A DNA stretch of 64,000 bases from Maratus speciosus. Its lineage: Eukaryota > Arthropoda > Arachnida > Araneae > Salticidae. A model generated the notes under the pieces. That model was not told the DNA's origin. It did not search any database and worked only from the letters and a program-made list of their open reading frames with translations. The translations under genes were made by a program, and so were the position numbers. The DNA lies in the NCBI GenBank assembly GCA_963932465.1, contig OZ010790.1:349271087-349335086 (forward strand), written 5' to 3'. Of this stretch, positions 10,112 to 22,069 are shown in pieces (positions within the stretch are counted from its first letter, which is position 1; the number at the start of each line of letters is the position of its first letter).

Positions 10112-10690
10112 GCAGCCTTACCAACATATGTGAGAAGTGCTAAGCTGGGCATCGCCCTCGTAGCTTAATTGGTGGGACAATTGGAGATCTATTCCAAGGA
10201 TTCCGGGTTCGATTCCCGGCTTGGACATTTTTCACATTGTTGGTTCTACACTTCGTTAGCAATGTGATAATTCAACTATTATATATTCAATAATTTCGAG
10301 TGTAATTTTAGTTCTGAAAATTAATTGAAAAATTAATTAAAATTATGTATTTATTCACCGATGCTGGGTTTTGTTTGTGTCTCATATTTCGACGCAGGAT
10401 TGTTTGCTAATGAAGTCTATTCCATCTTGTGCTGCAGTTGCAGCCTTACCAACGTATGTGGGAAGTGCTAAGCTGGGCATTGTCCTCGTAGATAAAATGG
10501 TAGAGCACTTGTAGCGCTATTCCATGGGTTCCCGGTTCGGGGTTCGATTCCCTCACTGAACATTTTTCACATTGTTGGTTCTACACTTCGTTAGCAAGTG
10601 ATAATTCACGTATTATATATTCAATAATTTCGAGCGTAATTTCACTGCTGAAGATTAATTGAAAAAATAATTAAAGTTATACAGATACAT
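10112..10690 (+). repeat. Tandem duplication (328-bp offset) carrying tRNA-like units
   Basis: GCAGCCTTACCAACATATGT at 10112 recurs as GCAGCCTTACCAACGTATGT at 10440, and both copies continue through a tRNA-like block and then CATTTTTCACATTGTTGGTT with a shared AT-rich tail containing ATATTCAATAATTTCGAG. The second tRNA-like block (about 10482-10560) keeps GGTTCGATTCCC but its stems are more decayed than those of the first. Confidence 0.85.
10154..10226 (+). tRNA. tRNA-like sequence (probable pseudogene or SINE head)
   Basis: The 73 nt divide exactly as a tRNA: acceptor 10154-10160, D arm 10163-10179, anticodon arm 10181-10197 (TTGGA, loop GATCTAT, TCCAA), five variable bases, T arm 10203-10219 (CCGGG TTCGATT CCCGG), acceptor 10220-10226. 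The A box (TAGCTTAATTGG) and B box (GGTTCGATTCC) are intact and a TTTTT follows at 10229. Against a working tRNA: at least three acceptor mismatches and A instead of U at position 33. The central triplet of the loop would be TCT. I favour a tRNA pseudogene or the head of a tRNA-derived SINE. Confidence 0.6.
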
Positions 10691-11524
10691 ATACTTCATT
10701 AAATTGTTAAAAAGGTGTTATCTAAAAAGTATAAAGAATTAAAAATGGGTTTTTATGAACTGTTTACACGTTTCGGCTCCACCGAATCCAGTACCAAAAT
10801 AAATAAGTACAAATATTTTTATTTCTTTTGATAATAACTTCGGTGAAGTTAATACATTTAAAGAGTTTATTAAAAACCTTTCATATTGTTTTTATACTCA
10901 TATACTGTTTCTTTTGATACTTGAAAATTTACTTTTATCATTTATAAAAAAGTGAGGGAACAAATGGAGCACACAATTATTAACCTTTTATATTTTTAAA
11001 TGCAAACTGATAATTTTTGCTCTGTTCAATGTCCGAAGCGTATACACAGCCTTCGTTTTAGTATATTGCACTATCTTTACATAATTAATTTATAAGAGTT
11101 TTACTGATTGATTTTATATTCACAAGCTTTTTACTTTTTAAAACAATTATGTGTATATGAAATTTTCCGTATCCAATTTGTTTTATGATAATACAGCGTT
11201 TCTGTGAAATTAATACCTGAATGAGAAAAATTATTCCTAGCGTGATATTTAACGTCACTCTTAATATAGGTCCTAACATGAAGATGATCCCTTACGAAAA
11301 AATTAGTTTGTCCCAAAAATAATCTATGCTGCAAAAATAAGCACGTTTTCCTTTTTAAAAAGAGTCTACATTTATTAAATCATTCTTACATTAAACTTCT
11401 CAAAAGCGTAACAGAGATAAGGAAAACATAAATATTTGTACTTCTTAGATGATGATGGAGAGATTTTCTTCTCGTGAAAAATTCTTCCAGATTACTAGTA
11501 TAACCTGAATACGCGTGCACTTTA
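10691..11524. other. AT-rich DNA, no feature seen
   Basis: No recognisable gene. Minus-strand frames near 11085-11334 have no family resemblance and are not accepted. Confidence 0.45.
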
Positions 11525-11761
11525 TTAATACGTTCACGCCGGCGCGATGGGTCACACTCGACTGTCTCAGAGCTGACAAGTCTCTGGCTTTTTGGATACC
11601 CGTATTTTAATACAGAATATCTTGTTTTATTTAATTAGAACATTTGGGCGATTTAAAGGAACAACATTTTCTCTAAAATAACAGTGGTGTGCAAAAAGTC
11701 GGAGACTTGACAACTCTGAGACAGTGAAGTGTGGCCCACCGCGTTGGCGTGAACGTGTTAA
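11525..11761. mobile_element. TTAA-flanked MITE (piggyBac-type ends)
   Basis: TTAA occurs at 11525-11528 and 11758-11761. Just inside, TACGTTCACGCC faces GGCGTGAACGTG, and the inverted repeat continues for about 60 bp, including TGTCTCAGAG...GACAAGTCTC against GAGACTTGACAACTCTGAGACA. A TTAA target is the hallmark of piggyBac transposition, so this is read as a non-autonomous piggyBac-type element of 237 bp. It has no coding capacity. Confidence 0.85.
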
Positions 11762-12273
11762 ACTGAAAATTTTTACAAAAGGGGCATAATAATAACACTT
11801 CGAAAACAGTTCATTAAAAATTTATTTGAAATTACACTTGAAGCTTTTCAATACCATAAAACTGCTAAATGATATATCACATATTCTGTCTTAGTAAATG
11901 ATTATTAATGCATAAATACGCAGTTAATAGAAGTATTATCACATAAAACTGAAAATTACATATTTACCATAAAAAATTTATGTGTGATCGTATCTATTTT
12001 TCAGGGCAGCAGCCTAATACATTTGCACAATAAAAACGTATCAAGAAGCCTACGTCAGATTATTAAGGAGAGATACGACCCTTAAAATCTTTAAAAAGTC
12101 GATTTTTTGTTTTTTAAATCATTTGACAGCTAATGATTTTTTAAACAATTTGCCACAAATCGCATCAAAATATTAGTAAAATTGCTCTCGTTATAGTAAA
12201 AAATTAAATTAGTCTTGGTCTGTTTCAAGCGAAACATTTATTTCAAATGAAAATCAAATTTCAAAATAATTGC
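11762..12273. other. AT-rich DNA, no feature seen
   Basis: No coding remnant or repeat pair found. Confidence 0.45.
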
Positions 12274-12474
12274 GCCCCACCAGTGGCTGAGAGGTTCTGC
12301 TCTTGAAGATGGTAGACGGGAGATGCTGGGTTCGATCCCAATCGCGCACGTCGGCCTAATCGTTCGGAGTTTTCGTGGTTTTCTTCGAACCTTGCATTTC
12401 CAAGCGTTAATACGGGTTAGGTTCCCTTAGAAAGACCCCCACGACCCCCCCCCCCTGGGCCTATATCCCTCGTG
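12274..12474 (+). mobile_element. tRNA-derived SINE, forward copy
   Basis: The head GCCCCACCAGTGGCTGAGAG carries an A-box-like TGGCTGAGAGGT and a B box GGGTTCGATCCC at 12328-12339. It is followed by an unrelated body (GTCGGCCTAATCGTTCGGAG, GGGTTAGGTTCCCTTAG) and a C run near 12443-12455. A tRNA head with internal Pol III boxes plus a unique body is the structure of a tRNA-derived SINE. A second copy lies in reverse at 12765-12960. Confidence 0.8.
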
Positions 12475-12556
12475 CATATAATTGGCCGTCATAAATACAA
12501 CCAACCAAATCAAATTAATTGCTTAAAAGGCGGCAAAGCCAACATAGTAAAAAAGA

Positions 12557-12627
12557 TTCCATGCCGGGACTCGAACCCGGGCAATCAGTATAGCGCACTT
12601 ACGTTCGACCGGCTAAACCACATGGAA
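12557..12627 (-). tRNA. tRNA-like Pol III unit with intact stems, odd anticodon loop
   Basis: On the minus strand the 71 nt have a perfect 7-bp acceptor stem (TTCCATG with CATGGAA), a D arm GTTTAGCCGGTCGAAC with pairing ends, and a perfect T arm (CCGGG TTCGAGT CCCGG). The anticodon arm is TAAGT GCGCTAT ACTGA, four of five pairs, with C at position 33 rather than U and a central triplet GCT. A run of six T follows the 3' end after ATC, a good Pol III terminator. The lack of U33 and of a long variable arm argues against a working tRNA-Ser, so I favour a tRNA-derived element head or a recent tRNA pseudogene. It sits between two inverted SINEs. Confidence 0.6.
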
Positions 12628-12764
12628 CGATACCCAGCCTGGAAATTTTCTCACTATTACGTGTTGGAAAGGCTACAAACGCAGCACCAGATGGAATATT
12701 TTTCGTGAGCCACCAACATGCGGCAAACAACGAGGGTTGGGTGTGGCCGATTATCTATACTAGT

Positions 12765-12960
12765 GATATAGGCCCGGAGTGTGTGCCCTCCGTGGGTGTC
12801 TTTCTAAGGGAACCTAACCCGTATTTACGCTTGGAAATCCAAGGTTCGAAGAAAACCACGAAAACTCCGAACAATTAGGCCGACGGGCGCGATTGGTTTT
12901 GAACCTAGCATCTCCCGTCTACCAGCTTCGAGAGCAGAACCTCTCGGCCGCTGGTGGGGC
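12765..12960 (-). mobile_element. tRNA-derived SINE, reverse copy
   Basis: This is the reverse complement of the SINE at 12274-12474: GATATAGGCCC, CTAAGGGAACCTAACCCGTA, AAAACCACGAAAACTCCGA and CTCTCGGCCGCTGGTGGGGC all mirror the forward copy. Its B box has decayed (GGTTCAAAACC on the minus strand). Together the two copies form arms of about 200 bp around a 290-bp loop. Confidence 0.85.
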
Positions 12961-12965
12961 CGCAA

Positions 12966-14445
12966 ACAACGAAACTTAATTAAATCCAGCATCGATTGTA
13001 ACTATATTAACACCTGGAAATTTTTACAGAGTGAAACAAACATTTATGTTTAAATTGATTTTTTCAAAATCGATATTTTTTTATTGCGCACATAATAACT
13101 CCAAATGTATTAAAGATAATGATTCAAAACTTTAAATATTTCTCTCCGAAATATTTTTATATAAATATTTAAATATTTCTCTCCGGGTCGTACTTAAAGT
13201 AAAATATTTATCACAATAAAAAATATAATAAGTAACTCTATCAGTTCGTTTTCTATTATGAAGTGATATTTTTCGGGAGATTTCATTTTTACTTCCATTT
13301 TGCGTTTTCCTTCAAACTACATGGGGGTTTGTATCAGAAAAATAGGTAGTTCTAGTTGATTTATAATGGATTCTTAGAGTTCATAATTTCATTTTTCTGT
13401 TACACTGAAATAAAAATGAATGTATAACTGTAAAGAATAAAAAAAAATATTTTTAAACGATACATTAATTAAGAAAAGGAAACGTATTCCAATATCCCTA
13501 AAGATGGATGAGCCAGTTGTTTCAATGGTTTAATATAATCGTCTAACTGTTAGGAATATTAAGTTACCTAATCTCCAGTTAAAGGACGAATATCGTAGTA
13601 TAAGGATTATCCTTAATCCTTTTTGTGTAATTTGTGCCAAAAATATCTCTAGTCTTAATTTTTAAGGTATTATAGAATAATCATTTCCATGGCAATAAAC
13701 ATTTTGAACTAAACAGTTATTGTGTTTTGAACATTAATTTTGGTTTAAGTATTTAAGTGAATAATTTGTTTACTTAAGTACTTTTAAAAGCATAAATAAT
13801 GTTAAAGGGTTAAGTTTAATGCATCGCATAAGAAACTTTCTGGAAATTCGTTCTAGAATTGCTTAATAAAGAATAAGTAATAAGTAACAAGTAATAAGCA
13901 CTGTAATACATAAATGTATGATTATATTTTATTAATGATTTATTCTACTTAAAATGCTTTTTTAATCTTTTTAAAAATCTAAACGATGAACGATGTTTTA
14001 CTTTTTATATCGTAAATATTTTTTTTATTTTACTTAAACTTTGAAGTAATAATTTTATACCTATGAAACTATTAACCCTTAAATCCATGATTTCTAACTT
14101 TGTTTCAAAAAAATTATATATGATTCTCAGAAAGGTTAATTATACAGGAAAAAGAATGAAAAAAATCAGAGATACATTTTTCTTATAATACTTCAACCTT
14201 TTCTTATGTTGTACATCAGCAATATAAGTAAAATCTAAAATATTGCAAATTAGTAAATATTTTAATAAGTATGAATTTAAATACCTTATTTTATATAATT
14301 TTTTATTTTGTAAAACTTAATCCTTAAATGCATGAATTATTATTTTAGAATAATAATCCTTTTATTCTTATATTAAGGATTAGACACCAGAAATTTAAAA
14401 ATAGATTTTTAACTTTATTTAGTAACATATTTTTTTTTAACAGGA
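12966..14445. other. AT-rich DNA with a small AATAAGT-type minisatellite
   Basis: No gene seen. AATAAAGAATAAGTAATAAG and following near-copies (about 13864-13901) form a short degenerate tandem repeat. Confidence 0.5.
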
Positions 14446-15532
14446 TTAACCCTTTATCTACGGCATTATGATCTTCTGCAATTTTTTTCATGTAATATTT
14501 TTTTTTTCAGTTACTACAATGAAAATTAAAGGATAAACATAAAAAAAATACTCACTCGTGAGAAATTTAATTATTTAGAAGTAATTAATTAAAGTGGTAC
14601 TTTAAAGTACCGTCAGTACACTATGACTAAAATATCGTAACAGAAAATTCAGAAGGTATTTCAACTGGCCCCAGAAAATATTTTCGATTTAATAAGTATA
14701 TGAAATATAGGCTTTTTATTATTTACAAGTAAATCGTTTGGCAAATTCCGGTGCCAATTATTTATTTCAATACTTTAAAATGGAAAACGCTTTGCTCCTG
14801 AAAGGGTTTAAAAATTTTTTTTTTTTTTTAGGTTTCGATCTTGTTAGCAGTCCTTTAGTTATGCGACGTCAATATTCTTGGAACAACATGTTCTCTCGTA
14901 TCTCCACATACGCAATATATGAATTTACATATGCCATTTCTAACATAGCAAAAACGAGCCGGTGCACAACTTTTTCAATTTTCTATAAAAAATAAAAATG
15001 AAACAGAAAAGAAATATCAGGGAAATCATTACTACACTATATTTTAGTCATTACATTTTAAAGCAGATGAAAACGATGGATAACTACACAGACGAAAAGT
15101 AAACAAGAAGTTTTTGTCCAACACTCAGTTTACTGACGGTACTTATAAGTACCACCGAATAATTCAACTATTATATCAAATACATACTCCGTTCACCTAA
15201 AATAGCCAGTCATATTCTATTCTAAGATCATAATGAACACATAAAAAAAATCCAACACTTATCTTGTATCGTTTACTGTGTTTGCAGCAATGAAAAGACG
15301 AGCGTGGCAATCTGTACAAAATCTCGGCACAAAACACATCGACTGCTTCAAATATAGCCTCATTCCTCTCTAAAATAACAAACCTAGAACTACTGCTGCC
15401 ATGTATTCGGCTAAAGTGGAGTTAAAAGAGAGTTTTTTGTAAAGTACCATTAGAAAATTAGTAATACTCACTGTGATATAAAAGTTTAAAGTGAGTTGTA
15501 CTGATAAGTACCGTCAGTAGAAAAAGGGTTAA
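14446..15532. mobile_element. Probable TTAA-flanked element, 1.09 kb
   Basis: TTAACCCTTTATCTACGG (14446) and the reverse complement of its right end (TTAACCCTTTTTCTACTG ending at 15532) match over about 16 bp, with TTAA at both edges. A phrase ACTGACGGTACTTA occurs near 15131 and, in reverse complement, near 14610 and 15510. An 85-codon frame at 14738 has no recognisable motif. Probably a degraded non-autonomous piggyBac-type element; TTAACCCTTT is simple enough that chance or convergent ends remain possible. Confidence 0.5.
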
Positions 15533-16451
15533 TATTTCTATATAAATATAGTGATTGCTAAGAGTTAAATAAAAAGTGGTGCAGATATGCATCACTATGC
15601 ATTTAAGTGTTAAGAAACCCCCCAAAACACTTTAACAAATCGAACGAAATTGCACAAAAGTATGTGTAACAGCAATATTTCCCGAGATGCCATAGCACAT
15701 GTGTGCCGTCAATATTTTCATAGAAGACAATTTATTTCTCTGAAAAGGGACTATTGACTAATTACTATCATGTTTTAAAAAAAGAACCCTGTTCTCTCAC
15801 CCCAGGCATGTTTAGTGACTTCAGCTTGAAATTCAAAGTATAAAAATAATTAATAAGTAATTTTTTTAAAATAAACATGTATAAAATTAACAAACATTGC
15901 CACAACTGCGATTTGTGAGCAGACTCTATAAACACCGAAATACGCATTATCCACGTGTGCCAAAAAATCCCCTTGTTCCAGTCAGTGACGCTCAGCGTGT
16001 TAAATATTCACTTTAAAAAAAAACGACTTTGAAATGACAATGGACAGCACATTATAGTATTATGAATGAAACGATTCCACTCATTTAATTAAATGCAAAT
16101 TATTTATCGAAGTAATAAAAAAATATATAATATATATCTCTTAAATTCATCTAACAAATTTAAATTTTAATGTTTATTTTCTTTTAAATTATTGTACAGT
16201 TTATTAAAACTTAAATATCAACACTTGAAGTGTTTTTTTTATGTTGGAATTTGTTTAATTTTATTTATTAAAATATATTTACCTCTCTTCCCGATTTACC
16301 TATTCAAGTGTCTTTTCACTATCCGATAATTACTTATATCGTAAAAGAATTTCATTATTATGTTGATTGTATCGCAAATATATGTTTAATATTTATTGAA
16401 AGTAATTTTTATGACAAGATCATGAAATAAGAAATAATATATATTATTTTT
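15533..16451. other. AT-rich DNA, no clear feature
   Basis: GACGCTCAGCGTGTTAA near 15987-16003 resembles the right end of a TTAA-type element, but I could not find a convincing left partner. Confidence 0.4.
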
Positions 16452-17060
16452 AGGGTTCCGTATTTAAAAAATAAAAACGGAACTATTATAAGATCACTCT
16501 TGTGCCTGTCTGTCTGTTTATCACAGCCATTTTACTCGTAAACTATGAAACGTGGATAGTTTAAATTGGGGGATGTAACAAAGACTATTAACTCACATAT
16601 TTACAGATCATTAAACATTCAAAACTATTTTTAGGGAAAATGTAAAGGGGCTAATTAAGTGACTTAAAAAATATTTTTTGTTTTGTATACCGTGTGGGAT
16701 ATCCTGTGAATGCTTTTGTATTGCTTAATTCAAAAACTCATTTCTTTTAATTTTAGGTATTATATTTTAAGAGGTAGCGTCGGAAATGTAATGCAAAAAT
16801 ATGTCCCCCCTATCTATTTTCGAATCTACTAAAGCTAAAATTATGAAAAAAAATTAGAGGTACTTGAAGTTACTTTAAACCTTGCTGGAAAATTATAGTG
16901 ATTACCCTAGTTCGCGTAGTTTTTGAGAAAAGCGCATTTTTCCGTTACAAACAAATTTAGATTTATGGGCTTCCAGCAAATGTGTTGAGAAGCGCTGGAG
17001 GTACCTATCATAACAGAAGTATAAAAGCATTGTTGATTATGATTTTCCAAGCAAATTGTC
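16452..17060. repeat. Dispersed element with GGTTCCGT...ACGGAAC head
   Basis: GGGTTCCGTATTT and AAAAACGGAAC form a short hairpin, followed by AAGATCACTC and a GCCTGTCTGTCTGTTT tract. I recognise this head as a widespread arthropod dispersed repeat. The rest, including GAAAAGCGCATTTTTCCGTT near 16926, is non-coding. The 3' boundary is uncertain. Confidence 0.55.
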
Positions 17061-20000
17061 GGTAATTAGCCGCGATATTAACCCTTAAGGACAAGGAAGG
17101 TTTGGACATACATAATGACAAAGGCGGCCTACTCTATTTACTATCGGCTTTTAAATCTTGGATAACAGCTTTTAAGGATATAATTAAATGCAATGCCCTG
17201 TAATCGTTAAATGCAATAAACGTCAAATTGTTAAAAACAGACAAATTGGATTTGAATTAATCACCTAAATGTTATTGGATTTACGACTAGTTTGCATTGA
17301 GTGGATCTCTCTTCATGCCTCCTGTGTCTTTAAAAGTTAATAAAAACGTACCTAGAAAAACGCAGCACGGATCAAGGCGGCGTTGCAAGATTGTGACCTC
17401 ATTTCGAAACGTGCTTTGCACAATCCCAAGTTTAAACTTTGAACAACGGTTTTGTTTTAGTTGCACTGTAAAAAGAAAAGATTATTACTACGCTGAATTT
17501 AGTTTTAGAAAATGCCAGATGAAGTTTAAATGTGCACTTTTTTTATTGTCAGTACCTAAATAAGTTCATCATAATCGGATTAAGATAAGATTAAAAAAAT
17601 GAGTTATACAGAATAGAAATATCTGATATTATTTAGTCTTCATATCACTTCATGGTATACCCATTCATACTTCTCCAGTATATACAGCTATACCCAAACC
17701 AACGTCCTATAGTTTCTTACAAAGTCTTATTATTCTTTTAGAAACGATTTTATTTAATAATACAGTTAATAATTCATATATTTATTGGACGGAACACTCT
17801 GGGCGCGAGTAATACTCGCACTGGACCGTTTATTTAAGTTGGAATATTTTGCTTGTGGTACATTTTAAAGGTTATGCATTAATAAACCTTCAGAAACACT
17901 TATTCGAGAGTTAATTATGGCATTTTATGTTAGTAGATATAAATATTGGGAAGTTTACTTTTGTATACTTTGGAGATCTAGGGCCAGTGATGAACATAAT
18001 CGAATGAATCTGATAATTCAATAATTTTCACTTAAATGTCTTAGAAAAATTAATAATTCCCAACTCAATGGCGAAATTGGAAACAAAAAAAAATCTCTAC
18101 AAACAGGTCACATAATTCTTAAATACATAGCACTTAATTAACTACTCATGCAGCGTATCTTGTACTTTTTATTACTCTTCCCGTGTAAGTAAATGAAGTA
18201 AAATTATAAAAGAGTCCGAAATCTGAAAACATTCCAAATCGAACTTATCTCATTCCTCATAAATATGCAAAATTATGGCATCTATATTACACTTATTTTG
18301 AGAGAATTCAATTAATACTTTCATAAATAAAATATGTTTAGTTATGATCTCCTGTTTAATTACATGCAGAATTTCTTTTTTTTACACTAGTGAAGGCAGC
18401 ACGGATTTCCCTTTATTTCGACTGAAATATTCAGTAAATTGAAATCCTATTAACATAGCATAATGCTATAATGATAATAATAGAAAGAAATATGAGAAAA
18501 TTCCCTTGTTGACATTGGAAAAATACATTTGATGAAAGGCTTTTGACTTTTGTTTCGTTACTCAAAATAATAAACTAATTGATAAATTATAAGGTTGTGT
18601 TAATAACATTTAGTCACAGTAGGATTTCTGCATTTGAAATAAATTATGTAACATTTAAGCTTCTGGTAATTATTTCATCCATGCATAAAATAAAAGAAAT
18701 ATACGAATAGAACATAAATAGGTTTCATTATTTCCTACGAAGTAAATTTAATTTAAAGTGTTGAACACTAGCTCTATATTCACACACATTTAAACAATTA
18801 TTCTAATGGATAAACAAAAATAATTCTAGATGCTGCTTTTAATAGGATAAAATAATTAAAATAATTCGATAGTGTTACAACATTAGTTATTATTTTATGA
18901 CATGAAAGGTATCGATGTTAGTTAATTCTATTACAACGAAAAATTCCAATTCTTATTTAATATGCATTCAAAATACATTTATTTATATTTATATATTTTT
19001 ACGAATTTGGAATATCTTTTCAGAAGAAACACATAGCGGATATTATTCTGTTATTTGTCTTAAAATCTGGCTAATTTGTTTCCAGGGCATTAATCATAGT
19101 TTTTTGTAGTTGTAAAAATCAAATTAATATTCAAGAAGATTTAAAATGAACTTAAACTCTGCTGTTTAAAAAACAAACTAACAATATGTAACGTAATTAT
19201 TATTCTGCAAGATAGTGATGCTGATTTAACTTTTTCAGATATTTAGAATTTCCTGAGAAATAAAAAATGTTTCTGAAAATTACAAAAAAAGTGTTATAAA
19301 TTGATATTTAATAGAATAGTAAACAAGATTATAGTTTGTTTACAGAACAGTTATGTTTATTCTTTACATTAAAGTGGTAAGCAATGTTTTCAGATGTCTG
19401 GTTACTTAAAATAGCTGAAAAAAAAATGTAAGATGTCGTGTAAATTTTATTTGTGTGGACGTTTAAATCGTGGCATTTCTTTTAAAACGTGTATAAAAAA
19501 TATTTTAAATTTTCTTTTCAAATATGTGTTTTAAATTTAACGTGTAACCTTAAAAACTCTATATTAATATTATTTAATAAATATTTGTGCTAGACAAACC
19601 GTTTTCAATGGACATCATCTTGCAGTAAACTTAAATAACAAATGTAAATTTCCTGACAATCCGTAATTATTTATGAGATCTGAAGCTGAAACAGACAGGC
19701 AGATATACCTTGCAGAAAGTTTTCAACGAATAGAGAAAATTAGAATGCAAAGAGATGTGATTGAATACAACAATTCTCTATCGAGTTTGCATGTTATCCT
19801 CAAAAGCGCGGGAATGAAATGAAATGATAAATACATCGGGAAATGCGTTGATTTTTATGTAGAGAGTACCCAGTTAATGTGGAGAGAAACAGATATAGGT
19901 GTTGGTAGACATCAAGAAAAACATCTTTTGTACAGGACACTACCAGGAAATGCTTGGTTCTGGTGACGGTCGCGATTCGATTACATTGTCAAAAATAAAA

Positions 20001-20246
20001 AGCCTGCCGCTTCCATATTTTGCTTAATATTTCATATAAGAATAAAGAAGCTAGTGAAATGAATTTTTCAGTAGACTTACCATATTCGTCTGTATTATTA
20101 TAAAATTATAAGACATTATAAAAGTAATTACACTATTTTGCTGCGTAATATTGAACGTCATGTCAGCATATTTTGAATTACGAAGCATTTGGAGCAGTAA
20201 ATTTTGTATACGATGTCCAATTCCAATACTTGTAATGCTATTAACA
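17061..20246. other. AT-rich DNA, no feature seen
   Basis: Over 3 kb without a recognisable gene, RNA or repeat pair. Short frames at 17297 and 18915 lack family resemblance. Confidence 0.45.
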
Positions 20247-20854
20247 TACAGGGTGTTTCATAGCAGATGGACAAAACGTTAAGAGGTGACAGTACACATC
20301 CAAACTAACAACTTTCATCAAATACTGCATGGTCGGAAATAAAACGCAAAGGTGCTGGCGCATTTAGAATCATGTTCCCTGCAAACGTTAAAAGCTCCAT
20401 TTTTGTTGCGTATTTTCCTAAGAAGAACAATACTAATAGCTTGCAAATGTAATATGGAGGAAAAGAAGAACGCATATGCAAAATTCACCTCGATTAATCC
20501 ATAAAAGCAGCTGATCCGAGTGTGAAACTGGTAAGAGCGGTCAATCTCGGTAAGAGCGTATCAAAGAATGTTACCCTTCGCTAATTGGGAAAAGGCTGAT
20601 ATGCATTTTATCCATGGACATGCAAATGGAAATGGCCCAGAAGCTGAACGGTTATACGGAGAGCGATTTACCAACTTGCTTTTTTAACTTAATCTTTCTT
20701 TGTGTGTTTTTGCCTCGTATAACAACATCACCTTCGGCGCCCTATAGCACCTTTCTGTTTTGATTTTGACCATGTATTCTTTGATTAAAGTTGTTTGTTT
20801 GGATTGTACTATCATCTCTTAAAGTTTTACCCAACTTTTTTGAAACACCCTATA
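20247..20854 (+). mobile_element. TIR element with transposase helix-turn-helix remnant
   Basis: Terminal inverted repeats of about 64 bp begin TACAGGGTGTTTCATAGC at the left and end TGAAACACCCTATA at the right, with TA at both edges. Inside, the frame around 20598-20680 reads ADMHFIHGHANGNGPEAERL followed by YGERF, a pattern I recognise from the N-terminal helix-turn-helix region of arthropod transposases (annotated in databases as DUF4817-like). The remainder of the transposase is missing, so this is an internally deleted, non-autonomous copy of about 608 bp. The ends are clear; the domain name is from memory. Confidence 0.8.
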
Positions 20855-22006
20855 TGTCACAAGAAGTTTAAAATTATTCTACAATATACTCTCTGTTGTT
20901 ATAATTATGAAGGAAAATAGTATTCAGATTGGGCACAACTTCGGAACTGACGTGGGGTGTGCCATATTTTTTTAGGGCAGTGGCGTAGCTAAAAGGTGGT
21001 ATGTACCCCACATTTGTATTAGGAATGTTTATGAAATCCTGTGTACGGTTAAAACCTAATAAGGGATAGGAAGGAGCTGATGAAAATTTAGATGTATAAA
21101 AAATTTAAATGTGTCCGTCTTAATAGGTACAATTCATTTTGTCGAGACTATGAATTTTTTCCGTTTAAAGCAGAAATCCATTAAAGAAGGGATCGTTTTT
21201 CCCAGGTAAATTCTAAGCCTATTGAAACAACCACACTACAGTACATTAGTGGAGAAATTAGATGTATTGCAGTAGAACTTCTGAAAAGAAACATGTCTAT
21301 AACAGAATCCTTTCTCAAACGGAAAAAATACTAAGTTTCGAATAAAAATAACCATAAATTTATACTTACTAAAATAGACACCTTTCTAATATGAAACATT
21401 TTTGGAACATTTTGATGCTTTCTCAGTAGAATTTACTGTATGATATTAAAACTTTAAATCCGATTTCGATTTTAAACGGAATCTTTTTCCTGGGCGAAGA
21501 TGAAATGTTAACCTGTTATGCCTGCTAAATTCAAAAACAGTTCTAAAAAGGATTTTTGCCCCATACTTTAGAAATTATGCTGTAAGCAGATTCAGCGAAA
21601 AACTCCTTTAACACAGACTTCGATGGTGCGAATACTTAAGAGAAAAGACGAGTTCACATGAAAGCAATAATGACATGCTTTATATTTTTTCTTTGAGTAT
21701 CATCAGCTGCTTTACATCTTCTGGATGAATCAGAAAAAAAAAAACAATTGTTGAACTAGTTATTTGTTAATTTTGCATTATATTGCCATTTTTAACATTT
21801 TCATCGCGGCAATGGCGCGCCTTTTTCCCACCCTTTCCGCCAAGAGTCTAAGCCGCTCCTCGCAGCGCTAAAATTGAAACAAAACAGAAATTCATTTAAA
21901 CTTGTTTGTTTTACTTTGAAAAATAGTAATCAATAACATTTCTCACTCTAATGATTTGTTTGTCCTTATAAACATGAAAAAAATAATAAAATGTCGTCTC
22001 CGTTTG
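20855..22006. other. No gene seen
   Basis: Mostly AT-rich. A phrase GGCAGTGGCGTAGCTAAAAG (about 20976) and a GC-rich patch (about 21805-21870) look like repeat fragments, but I cannot name the family. Confidence 0.4.
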
Positions 22007-22069
22007 GGAAAATCAATTCGCACCGGAAAACTCTGGCCGGTAATTATTAGATATTAGATATCGGAATTA

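Noticed and set aside
15980..16003. Possible right end of a TTAA-type element (CTCAGCGTGTTAA)
   Set aside because: No matching left end was found within a few kilobases.
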